DNA of 14,762 bases from Pavlovales sp. CCMP2436 (GCA_026770615.1 MU631543.1:3132-17893); one strand, 5' to 3'. Positions 1 to 8,500 are shown, counted from the first letter of the stretch. The notes: generated by a model not told the origin, from the letters alone. Made by a program: numbers and translations.

Positions 1-87
1 TTGTTTTTTCTATACCCTCCCTTGGGTCTTTTCTATACCCTTCTTGACTTCACTGTCTGCCCCCCCCCCCCCGATTGACTTGCTCAG

Positions 88-2792
88 GCCAAGCTGATGC
101 GCGAAGCGGAACGCATCGCACTGGGACAGGCGCTCATCCGGTAAGCAATCAAAAAGGAAAAAATAATGAAGTATGTTTTATTCGTAGCCATTAAACAAAC
201 GCTTCTTAAAAAGCAACACGAACGCATCGCACTGGGACAGACGCTCATCCGGCAAATTTTATTTATTGTTTTAAATGAATATTATTTATTTCTATAAATG
301 AGTATTATTTATTGTTGTTCTTCTTCTCGCTGGGGCAGGCGATCCTCCTTTTTTAATATATTTCTTATAACGTCCCCGAGTTGCAGTACGGGTCATCCGG
401 TAGACAGTTATAAAAGAATGAATCTTATATCATGAATCATTTACAAATATGATGTAGCAGTAGTAGTAGGTACCTCTATTCCTCCCTTCTTTCTTTCTGG
501 TTTTTGTTGCTGCTACATATAATTCACTAATGTAATTTATTCCGCTCGAGTCCTATTATCGTTATCGGTTCATAACGATAATTCACTATTCATTTCTCAT
601 TATTTTTTAACAGACCCAACAAGCGCAAGGACCTGTGTTCGTGTTGCTGATATATGTAATTCATTATTCATTATTCATTACTTCACAATAGGCCCAACAA
701 GCGTAAGGACCTGGTTGACGGCGCTCATTCATTTTTCACTATTTTGCAACAAGCCCAACAAGCGTAAGGAACTCGCTCATTCATTATTCATCATTTTGCA
801 ACATATTTTGCTTTAGGCCCAACAAGCGAAAGGACCTCATCGACGGCGCCTACAACAGGCACACCTTCGCGGACAAGCATCTGCCCGAGTGGTTCATGGA
901 CGACGAGCGCAAGGTGACGCGCTCCGGCGTGGCGTTGGTCGACGCCGAGTCGCTCAACGCCGCCGCCGACGCGCTGCAGGCAGTCGACGCGCGCTCGATC
1001 GGCAAGGTGCGGTTTTATGTTCGGGGGGGGGGGGGTAGCCGAACCCAAAATCATAATAATATTGCAATAAGGTGCGGATTATCGAGCTCGATTGGCAAGG
1101 TGCTTTGGGCGCGTTGGGCTATGCTATTTAAATTTTCATTATTATTATGAATGGTAGCTTGCATATTTGCGTCAAGTAAAGCGGGCTTTCGTCTAATATA
1201 TGAACCCAATGACACATTTGACCCCAAACAACTGAACTGATGAAAACACCTCAGGTGGTTGCTGTGGCTGTTCCCGCTGCCTGCACCCATCTGTTGCCCT
1301 AACCACCCCCCCCGCCCCCCTCACCCACCCCCCCTCGCCCCCCTCACACACACACACACACAGGTGGTGGAGGCGAAGGCGCGCAAGAAGAGGCGCATGG
1401 CCAAGATGATCGAAAAAGTTCGCGCAACCCCCCCCCCCACCCCCCCCACCAACCCACCCCACCACCCCACCCCACCACCACACACACACAATGAGATGAA
1501 GTTTCGCGCATCGCGCTCAACAGCCCCCCCCCCAACCCACCTACCCACACACACACACACATACACCACTCGCTCTCACACACACACGCACACACACACA
1601 CACACACACACACGCACGCACACACCACCCACTCGCATACTCACCCTAACCCAACCCCGCCCCCTAAAAAAAAAAACTGAGCAGTTCAAGTAGAGGTCTG
1701 AGGCCGCCACGAACACACACGCACACACACACCCACCCACCACTCACTCACTCACTCATACACACATTGACACCACTCACTCACCCTAACCTAACCCCGC
1801 CCCTACACGGAGCAGCTCAAGAAGACGGCCGAGGTGATCGTCGACAAGGGCGACATGAGCGAGCGCGAGAAGGGGCAGGCGATTGAGAAGCTCTACAAGG
1901 GGAAGCTCAAGAACAGTCAGAAGCGCCCCTCCGCCAAGCTTGTCGTCACGGGCAAGGGCGGCAAGGCGGGCGTGGCCAAGGCCACGAAGGGCGCGAAATC
2001 GGCGGGCAACGGCAAGATCAAGAACGTCGACAAGCGCATGCTCAAGGTGCGTGTGTGTGTGTGTGCTGTGCGTGTGTGTGTGCGAGCGCGTGCGTGTGCT
2101 GTGTGTGTTTTGTGTTTGAGTGCTTTTGCCAGCCTTGACATCAGCTGCTTGATATCCGTTTTTTTTTCTTGCTACCCTTCGCGCCATCATCCACTGCGCA
2201 TCCGCACTGTGCACGCGTGCGAATCCTCGCCGCGTGCCCCACTCCCGCCAAAGGGTGTAAGAGCTGGCAACGCAGGCTTCCCTTTATTTCGACCGTGTTT
2301 ACAAATTTCTGACGCTGTGATCGAGGGTTACCTTATAACTATTAAGGACGTTTATTTTATTGGGTGCTTAAAGCTTATAATTCTAAGGAAGCCCTCGATT
2401 ACAGCGTCAGAAATTTGTAAATACGGTCAAAAAAAGGGAAGCCTGAGTTGCCAGCCCTTACACCCTTGTCCCGCCCCACGTCCCGCCTCATCGGCATGCT
2501 TCCCTCTGCTATACCCGCTGCCCTCTTCCATTACCGACACCAACCCCTCTTCCCTTCGCAACCAACCCCACTTCCCCTCGCAACCAACCACTCTGCTTCC
2601 CCTCGCAACCAACCCCGATTCCAATTGCAGGACAAGCGCGGCGAAAAGCGGGTTGCGACTAAGGGCAAGGGCGCCGGCAGCGGCGGCGGCAAGAACGGCA
2701 AGGGTGGCGGAAAGGGCGTCGGCAAGGGCAAGCACAGCAACAGGTCCAGCAAGGGCAAGGGCAAGGGAAGCGCTAGCAAGGGACGGCGGTGA
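88..2792 (+). CDS. SPB1: SPB1/FTSJ3-type rRNA 2'-O-methyltransferase, C-terminal half (5' partial)
   Basis: Spb1/FTSJ3 is a nucleolar AdoMet-dependent ribose methyltransferase needed for large-subunit pre-rRNA processing. Only the Spb1_C region is here; the FtsJ catalytic domain must lie upstream. Exons are 88-140, 817-1006, 1364-1417, 1816-2046 and 2631-2792 (stop TGA 2790-2792). All junctions are GT-AG, phases agree, and they give 229 residues. Family-typical stretches in order: IALGQALIR (10-18), DLIDGAYNR (24-32), LPEWF (40-44), EAKARKKRRM (84-93), IEKLKK across exons 3 and 4, DMSEREK (112-118), VDKRMLK (170-176), then a Lys/Gly-rich tail (177-229) typical of a nucleolar protein. Exon 4 has a GAGCAG tandem acceptor; the second AG (exon from 1816) gives the spacing I recall for yeast and human homologues. 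The identification is by recognising family motifs and is strong; the exact tail length is less certain. Confidence 0.92.
141..816 (+). other. SPB1 intron 1, built of repeated splice-junction copies
   Basis: This 676-bp GT-AG intron (phase 2) carries one near-perfect copy of the upstream exon end plus weaker ones, and three extra copies of the downstream acceptor with its exon start. The middle is AT-rich with ATTATTTATT and CATTATTCATT runs. A 44-bp stretch at 534-577 recurs in inverted orientation at 14052-14092. Confidence 0.85.
220..252 (+). repeat. Duplicated exon end and donor inside SPB1 intron 1
   Basis: Positions 220-252 match 109-141 (the end of the first exon plus the first intron base) at 32 of 33 positions, 111 bp downstream. 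The donor is changed from GTAAGC to GCAAAT. Weaker related stretches at about 327-348 and 375-404 look like older decayed copies; the latter keeps TCATCCGGTA. Confidence 0.88.
610..845 (+). repeat. Four-copy tandem array of acceptor plus exon-2 start
   Basis: A pyrimidine/CATT-rich tract, AG, then CCCAACAAGCGNAAGGA occurs four times, with acceptor G at 613, 691, 753 and 816 (spacings 78, 62 and 63 bp). Only the last copy runs on into the full exon. The second copy keeps similarity for about 30 bp into the exon (encoding PNKRKDLVDGA). The others drop off after 17-22 bp. Reading from the first and second copies reaches stop codons quickly. Confidence 0.88.
1007..1363 (+). other. SPB1 intron 2
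   Basis: A 357-bp phase-0 GT-AG intron. Near the donor it has a run of 13 G and two copies of the exon-2 end and donor: AAGGTGCGGATTA at 1066-1078, and CTCGATTGGCAAGGTGC at 1087-1103 (compare CTCGATCGGCAAGGTGC at 993-1009). Near 1251-1260 a CCTCAGGTGGTT resembles the true acceptor CACAGGTGGTGG at 1360-1371. The 3' part is C-tracts and (CA)n. Confidence 0.8.
1418..1815 (+). other. SPB1 intron 3, C-rich/CA-repeat intron with decayed exon copies
   Basis: A 398-bp phase-0 intron with donor GTTCGC. It is dominated by poly-C tracts and (CA)n/(CACT)n on the sense strand. Positions 1637-1708 are a decayed copy of 1773-1834, that is the last part of the intron (CACCCTAACC..CCCCGCC), the GAGCAG acceptor and the start of exon 4. 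In the copy the exon reads TTCAAGTAG, an in-frame stop. Positions 1493-1525 resemble the exon-3 end and donor (GATGAAGTTTCGCGC against GAAAAAGTTCGCGC). Confidence 0.8.
2047..2630 (+). other. SPB1 intron 4, GT-repeat start and pyrimidine-repeat end
   Basis: A 584-bp phase-0 intron. The donor runs directly into about 80 bp of GTGTGCGTGT-type repeat. Three tandem copies of CTTCCCYTCGCAACCAACC (2550-2568, 2571-2589, 2596-2614) lie before the real acceptor TTGCAG at 2625-2630 and serve as the pyrimidine tract. A MITE-like inverted repeat lies in between. Confidence 0.82.
2250..2468. mobile_element. MITE-like element with about 79-bp terminal inverted repeats
   Basis: 2251-2329 and 2389-2467 are inverted copies of each other with only scattered mismatches; the ends read AAGGGTGTAAG. 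The centre is a short AT-rich loop. The direct repeat TCCCGCC flanks it at 2243-2249 and 2469-2475, so a 7-bp target duplication is plausible. It has no ORF and would be non-autonomous, sitting inside the last SPB1 intron. The transcript would fold into one long hairpin. Confidence 0.82.
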
Positions 2793-2839
2793 TCAGGCCG
2801 TATTTTAGCGGACGTAGTAAGCGCCGCGGAGCGAGGTTC

Positions 2840-2878
2840 ATCGTGCACCGAGGACTAATTGTATGGCCTGTGCACGAT
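2840..2878 (+). repeat. Inverted repeat in the presumed SPB1 3' UTR
   Basis: ATCGTGCAC at 2840-2848 pairs perfectly with GTGCACGAT at 2870-2878 across a 21-nt loop, about 50 nt after the SPB1 stop. It could be an RNA stem in the 3' UTR. A (TA)n microsatellite follows at once (about 2877-2902). Confidence 0.55.
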
Positions 2879-2950
2879 ATATATATATATATATATATAT
2901 ATTCAAATATAGTACTGTGGTCCGGCCGCATAGGTTATGTGTTCAAAGAT

Positions 2951-3048
2951 GATATAATATGATCAGTCAGACGCTAGCTTGAATCCCTATCAGTAAATAT
3001 AATATGATCACATTCAGACGCCAGTTCGAATTCCTATCAGTAAATTAA
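2951..3048. repeat. Two tandem units related to the end of repeat family C (inverted)
   Basis: Two about 48-bp units (about 2951-3000 and 3000-3048) share AATATGATCA, CAGACGC and CCTATCAGTAAAT. The reverse complement of the first unit, GGATTCAAGC..GCGTCTGACTG, matches the left end of the repeats at 10138 and 10384. So this is the end of family C lying in the opposite orientation and duplicated. Confidence 0.7.
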
Positions 3049-3347
3049 TATAATAAATATGATCAAAATTCAAATCAATCTCAGAATCCATTTTAGTGGT
3101 ACTAGCTAGGCCATGTTGTGCTGAACTGTTGAGTTTGACCTCACGCGGAGCCGGAGGGAGTCTGGGAAACTGTGTCCAGGGCCAAATGTGTATAGATATT
3201 TACACAGTACACGACGTACGCCCTGGCACGCGATACCGCCAGGTCGAAATCCGAATGAGTGGCCAGTCGGGGGGGTAATTTCGAAAAAGTGCGGTGAAAT
3301 CCTTCGGAGTAACTCACGAACCGGGTTGGGCAGAAAGGACTTAAGTG

Positions 3348-3386
3348 CAGATTCGTGAATGGGTCGGCGCCCCATTCACGAATCTG
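3348..3386. repeat. Perfect 16-bp hairpin
   Basis: CAGATTCGTGAATGGG at 3348-3363 and its exact reverse complement at 3371-3386 are separated by the 7-nt loop TCGGCGC. It is not inside a gene. It could be the end structure of a mobile element or a decayed hairpin element. Confidence 0.8.
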
Positions 3387-3437
3387 TATCTATTTTCTCT
3401 GTGCCACATCGGGAACCATGACTTTCTTATCGCGTCC

Positions 3438-3829
3438 GAGCGCTGAGAATCGGAAATGTTAGTTACCATTAGCATGTTGTCGACCCCAAATGCACTCGAG
3501 AGGCACACGAGGTGGGCTACGACCGTCGAGAAGGGCTCTATAGGGGATCGCGGGCAATAAGAAACCGTCGTGTTAAGAAACTGAGCCTCGTTTTTTAGCC
3601 CTTCAATCGTAATTTTAACCAAAATTTAACCATTGTTTGTATGTAATTTGCTAAGAAACTCAGCCTCAGCCTCAAAACCCGCCGTTCTTATTGCCCGCGA
3701 TCCCCTGTATTTGACAACAGCTATTGGTACTTAGCGCGCTGGGGCGAAGAATGTCTACTACTTCGTCCCGCTCACAACTTTTCCCTCTCCCCAGAGCGGA
3801 ATCGCGCCACTAATTCGGATTTCGACCCC
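3438..3829. repeat. Repeat family B, copy 1, interrupted by a MITE
   Basis: 3438-3538 matches 10808-10912 directly (shared GCGCTGAGAATCGGAAATG and GAGAGGCAYACGAGG). 3531-3829 without the inserted MITE matches the reverse complement of 10981-11116 (GGGCTCTATT.., CTTAGCGCGC.., GGAATCGCGCCACTAATTCGG). The family is non-coding. A fragment of it, GTCGAAATCCGAATGAGTGG, lies at 3243-3262. Confidence 0.8.
3541..3707. mobile_element. TA-flanked MITE, copy 1
   Basis: A 167-bp element with about 23-bp terminal inverted repeats starting CAGGGGATCGCGGGCAAT (first base T at the left end). It is flanked by TA at 3539-3540 and 3708-3709, as expected of Tc1/mariner-type insertion. There is no ORF. It lies inside repeat B; the related sequence at 11083-11116 supplies the uninterrupted target with a single TA. 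Confidence 0.88.
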
Positions 3830-4427
3830 GCCCCTCGCGGACGGCCCGCTCTTGATAGAGCCGAAACGTGCGAGCATGTTGACTAATTATCCGTTGTCAG
3901 CGATGCGTCGGACGTCCTTCAACGATGCGCGATGCGAACAGACGCGTTGACAAAAAAATCGGTAGTTACGCTCCCGCCCCCACAACAAGTCTCTTCAGTT
4001 GACGAGCACTGCTGAGCCGCTAATATTATATGTATGTGAATAAATCATTAAACTTGTGACGAAATACTGGGTGTTTGTTTGCACTCTATTGCAATTTGTG
4101 AAGAATCCAAGCTTCGACCGCACCACGTCCATCCTTTCCCAACTAGTTTCGTATGCCCGCGGTTCCCTGGAATAGCAAAACAGCAATAGTACCGACGTAT
4201 CGATGAGAGGTCGAACGAGTGAAATAAATTATAGTGGTAGCAACAGGAACAACGCAAGAGCCATATAATTTCCGAGGGAGGAAGCTAACGCAAGAACAAT
4301 AATAAGAAATTCAACAATATCAACAACAATGGTAACGCCAATAGCAAGAAAAATAGAGTCGTATTAATCACAGCAAGAATAAATGAAAATACAATACGGG
4401 TCCATAACCATGTAATTTTCAAAAATG

Positions 4428-4527
4428 TGAGCAGCAGCGCCTTCTCGGTCCCGGCACGCGAAGACAAGCACAATAGGAGCTTCCGAGGACGGCCTGCCTC
4501 ATAGGAGACATGCCATGATGACAAGAA
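4428..4527. repeat. Repeat family D, copy 1
   Basis: Shares GAGCAGC, CCCGGCACRCG, GACA, GAGCTTC, GGCCTGCCT and ATGACAAGAAT in the same order with 5273-5363. Both copies are preceded by AAT/CAA-rich low-complexity sequence. I do not recognise the family, and no coding frame is conserved. Confidence 0.65.
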
Positions 4528-4617
4528 TAATGAGAAAAAAAAAGTTTGGCCAGTTGGAGTTCAAATTCAAGTTTGGCCAGGTTCAAGTTCATCGCATCGC
4601 TGACACAGGAGGGTTGC

Positions 4618-4814
4618 TGATATGAATTGAAACTGGCGTCTGACTGTCATAAAAGTTGTCCTTTGTCGGCATCACTGGCTTGGGCGCCACTACGGATGCC
4701 GATGGATCTTTGGTAGTGTGCCCGGGTAAGGGCGGCTAATAAGATGATGATCTGCTTGTTGCTGGTTGTCGTGTACCCACTGGGCAGCGATCTGGGCTAG
4801 CGCGCTCAGGCGCG
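4618..4814. repeat. Repeat family C, copy 1
   Basis: Collinear with 10138-10372: ACTGGCGTCTGACTGTC, CTGGCTTGGGCGCCAC, GTGCCGATGGATCT-like, GGTAGTGTGC, GATGATCTGCT, GGCAGCGATC and AGCGCGCTCA occur in the same order and spacing. It lacks the part with GAGCGCTGCGTCG seen in copies 2 and 3. No ORF is conserved. Confidence 0.75.
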
Positions 4815-4952
4815 CGAGTAGCAGCTGTGCGTGGTCGCGTGCCGCGATCGTGCCGATCGTGCCGATCGGCTGCGTCTTGATGCTTTTTTTTATATAGCAA
4901 TCACATTAGACATAACAATCGCATAAGACATAGCGCAACAACTCAGCACATA

Positions 4953-5118
4953 CAGGGGATCGCGGGCAATGAGAAACCGTCGTGTTAAGAAACTGAGCCT
5001 TGTTTATAGCCCTTCAATAGTAAATTTAAGCAAAATTTTACCATTGTTTGTATGTAATTTGCTAAAAAACTCAGCCTCAGCCTCAACACCCACCGTTCTT
5101 ATTGCCCGCGATCCCCTG
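4953..5118. mobile_element. TA-flanked MITE, copy 2
   Basis: A 166-bp element homologous to 3541-3707 along its full length. Its outermost 18 bases at each end (CAGGGGATCGCGGGCAAT) are perfect inverted repeats, flanked by TA at 4951-4952 and 5119-5120. Inside, AAGAAACTGAGCCT and AAAAAACTCAGCCT are direct repeats, as in copy 1. Copies differ at scattered bases, so insertion was not very recent. Confidence 0.9.
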
Positions 5119-5272
5119 TAGCATTCTTTACTTAGTAGAGAGGTTACAGTAATACCAATCGTGCACAATAAAACATATATCACCATCGAAATCATTAATT
5201 TAAACATAGCATTATTAGCAATACTAATAATATTAATAATAGCAATAATTACAACAACAATTAAAGAGGCGA

Positions 5273-5363
5273 AGAGCAGCTCCTCCTGACCTCCTCGGCC
5301 CCGGCACACGTAGACATGCACACTGAGAGCTTCGGGGATGGCCTGCCTGCATGACAAGAATTT
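5273..5363. repeat. Repeat family D, copy 2
   Basis: Matches 4428-4527 in order of shared blocks (see that copy). It lies about 190 bp upstream of the metalloproteinase start codon, so part of that gene's promoter may derive from the repeat. Confidence 0.62.
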
Positions 5364-5551
5364 GAACGTGCCAGCCATGGCAGAAAAGAGGTTGCCGAGG
5401 AAGGAAAGTACCATTGCAGTACTCGGAAGAGTACGGCAAATTCCTACGTATATTTGTTTTTAGGCTGACTGGCTGATTGAGTGAAGAGCGTTTTAAAGGG
5501 ACTTCCCGGAGTGTCCAGCAGGAACCGTTCAAGGAAAACGACCTCGACCTC

Positions 5552-8500
5552 ATGTTGCGCCACGTCCTTCTCCTGTGCTTGACGGCCGCGTTCTGCGCGG
5601 CATCTTCGCCCGGGTGGCAGCCCGTTGATCACCTTCGTATCGATGGCATCGACGCGCACGGCCACCGCCTCGACGCGACCTCCTCCTCCCTCGACGCGCT
5701 GCCGGAGCAGCTGCACGTTGTACGTCGCGCATACTCCGAGCTCACGCGCGCTCTGCCCGCCCTCTGACTCTCGGTTCTGAATGCCCCATTGATGTCCGTG
5801 GCTGCAGGCCTTCTCCTCGCGCGGCAAGGGCTACACATTTATCCTTTCGCGGGTGAGCGTCTTCACCCCGACCGCCGTTGTCATCGTCAACTCGGCCGAC
5901 ACGCAGACTGAGCTCGCGCCGGGGCCCCAGCGCACGTACGCTCACACGGAGCGGAGCGACAACGGCTGGGCTCGTGCTACGCTCCACGACGACGGCGCCG
6001 CGTCTATCCTCGTGTTCGACGCGACGCTTGCGCGCGGCAAAGGCCAGCTCTTCACGCTCGAGCAGGCGGCCTCTCTGCACGCCTTGGGCGACGATATCGA
6101 GGAGGGCACCGAATCCAACGCATACCTGCGGATGGACATGGAAGGTAGCGACGAGATGGACGACCCTCTGCCGGGGAACCGTTGGCGCGCGCAGCAGCTA
6201 CCGCTCGTGCGGATGGGCGGGTGCCCGGCGGCGCCAAACCTCGTCGAGATGAAGCTCGGGATCGTCGCCGACTTCGGATTCTACCGAATCATCCCGGGCG
6301 GGAACGCGCTCGCAACCGCGGCGAACGTTGCGCAGATCGTTCACAACACCAACGCCATCTTCGAGGCCCAAGTTGGCGTCACGTTCAAGCTCGACCGCCT
6401 CATCATCAACAGGGACCTGACTCTCCCGTTCGCGCAGTCGGGCCCCAACTACAGGCAGCCGCGCTTCCGCGGGCGCGACAAGTGCAAAGCGCCGATGCGC
6501 GACGGCAAGACCTACTCGAGCCCCGTGCACCTCTGGGACGGGATCACGGCGGCCAACGACCGCACCGCCAATGTGATTGGCCGCGGCACCGGCTGGATGC
6601 TCACCGAGCTTTCCCACTGGAGCGCAGCCTTCGCGCCGCGCGCGACGAGCGGTGGCCCGATCGCCGCGTGGCACCAGCTCACGGACTGCTTCCCCGCCCC
6701 CGGCGTCGTCGGCCTCGCCAGCACCGCGGCAATCTGCGGCGGCTCCGCTCGCCAGTTTGTGCAGGACACGGGCGCGCCACCGCAAAGCGACAACTCGTGG
6801 GCGTATAAGCTGCCCAACGGCAACCAGGGTGTGGCGGTCGCCTACTCGGACGGGCGGGCGTGCCCGGCGCATGTATATCCCTTGACTGAGTGCCTGCCCT
6901 GCTGAATGCCATGCCGACCACCCTGCCGATTATCTGCTCAATGTAAGCCTGATCACCTGCCTCCCCTCTCCTGCAGTGGGCGCCGTGCGCAGCTTCTACG
7001 GCAATGACGAGTTACACTGGCGACACGGGTTTGAACCCGACGTGGCGTACGTTTACCCACGAGAGTAAGTGTTCGCGGCGCGCTCGCGCAGCCACCTCGC
7101 CGCAGCTCACCCCCCCCCCTCCCTCTTCCACTTCCAACACTCTGCGCCCTCGTCGCACGCGCGCGCCTCCCGCCCTCGCCACCAGTGGGTCACCTTTTCG
7201 GAGCGCCGCACACGGACTCGACAGAGGGCGGGCTCATGTCCAACCAGTACGCTGACGTCGGGTTCTTTGATGACGGCAAGATCTGCAGCACGCTCAATCG
7301 CGTCCTGCTCGGCCGCGCGGGCGACTCGACGCTCGACTGCGCCGTCGACGTCGGCGCGGTGTGCGGCAACGGCGCGCGCGAGACGAACGAGCGCTGCGAC
7401 GACGGCAACACGGCAAGCGGCGACGGCTGTGACGAGGGCTGCAATGAGGAGCCTGGTTGGCGGTGCACCGAGAACGTGCATGGCCGCTCGAGCTGCACGC
7501 TGACGTGCGGGAATGGGTTAGCGTTAGCCCTATAACACGCGCCTAGCCCTGACCCTGAATCCAACCCTATCCGTAGCCCTTGACCCCAACCCTTACCATG
7601 CCACACTCACACACCTGACTCTGACCCTGGCCCTCACCCCGAGCCCAATCCCAACCCTAACCCTGACCCCGACTTCAACCCCAACTCTGCTTAGGGTCGT
7701 TGACGCCGACATGTTCGAGGAGTGCGATGAGGGCAGGGAAACGAAGTGGTGCCTAGAATGCAGGCGGCCTCCGGGCTGGGAGTGCGAACCCTTGGACAAT
7801 CCGTGCTGCGACTCCGATGCGCACTTCATGGCAGCCGGGCAGCGCTGTGACCAGACCGGCTACTGCACCAAGCTTGGCGTCTGCGAGCAGGCAAGTATGA
7901 CGCCGCCAGGCTTCTGCGAGACGTCGTACGCGCCGTACGGCAGGATTTACGCGACCGACACTTCGACGTGCATGAGCGACTTCTCCACTGCGCGAAATGC
8001 ATGCCGTCCGCGCTGCGAGAAGACAACGGGCGGCTGCGGCTTTCCACGGTACGCCGACGTGGGCACACGCGTCTCCTACCACCTCGGCGCGCGCTGCTCG
8101 TACACGCTGAGTGGCGCCGCGGCTGTCGAGGGCTACTGCGCCGTGGACCTCACCGAACCTGCGATGCCGGTGTGCACCACGGCAACGTGCGGCGACGGCA
8201 TTCGAGAGGGCCTCGAGGAGTGCGACGACACCTCCAAGTGCTGCGACCAGTCCACATGCACCTTCAAGCTGAACGCCCAGTGCACGTCCGACGGCGAGAA
8301 CGAGTGCTGCGACGCCGACACGTGCGTGTACAAACTGCCAACTGCAGGCTGCCAGAACGGCAAAGGCTTCTGCTCGATGGGCCAGTGTGCCACGAGCAGC
8401 CCGCTGTGCTAGTATGCGCTCGCTGCGCGCGTGCGCAGCTGCGCAGCGTTTCGCTCACGCCCTCTCCTCCCCAACCCCTGCGCTCTCGCGCATGTGCGCA

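Larger units (their letters stand above)
2793..5551. other. Intergenic region, repeat-rich and AT-rich
   Basis: I see no convincing gene between the SPB1 stop and the metalloproteinase ATG. ORFs here are short, lack family motifs and overlap repeats. The content is an AT microsatellite, a tandem 49-bp repeat, hairpins, two MITE copies and parts of three repeat families that recur elsewhere in the window. The promoter and 5' UTR of the metalloproteinase should lie in the last few hundred bases, but no clear core element is visible. Confidence 0.6.

Noticed and set aside
61..72. Homopolymer C and G runs (also 1024-1036) as biological signals
   Set aside because: They may be real intron content or sequencing and assembly uncertainty; nothing can be concluded from them.
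610..845. Regularly spaced repeats as a CRISPR array
   Set aside because: Each unit ends in the start of SPB1 exon 2, spacing is uneven and the genome is eukaryotic; these are splice-junction duplications.
1193..1693. Long ORFs on both strands in the CA and C repeats of SPB1 introns
   Set aside because: Peptides are Thr/His/Pro or Val/Cys/Gly repeats produced by microsatellites; the region is bounded by good splice sites of SPB1.
2448..2630. Extending SPB1 exon 5 upstream in the open frame from 2448
   Set aside because: That part is pyrimidine-repeat DNA with a MITE end, and the TTGCAG acceptor at 2630 gives the phase and C-terminal sequence expected of the family.
4285..4524. Minus-strand hydrophobic ORF that could be a membrane protein
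   Set aside because: Leu/Phe content comes from AAT/AAC-rich low-complexity DNA and part of it overlaps repeat family D; no motif.
5477..5551. Upstream extension of the metalloproteinase start
   Set aside because: The frame is open to 5477 but has no ATG before 5552, and the signal peptide begins right at 5552.
6198..6872. 224-codon open frame on the minus strand opposite the metalloproteinase exon 2
   Set aside because: It is a shadow of a GC-rich exon; the plus-strand frame has a signal peptide, family motifs and phase-consistent introns, and the minus frame has none.
7517..7694. True telomere or contig end
   Set aside because: The repeat is degenerate, internal and bounded by in-phase splice sites that rejoin a Cys-rich domain.
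8200..8411. RGD-type integrin-binding loop in the disintegrin-like domain
   Set aside because: No RGD or close variant is present; only the cysteine pattern supports the domain.
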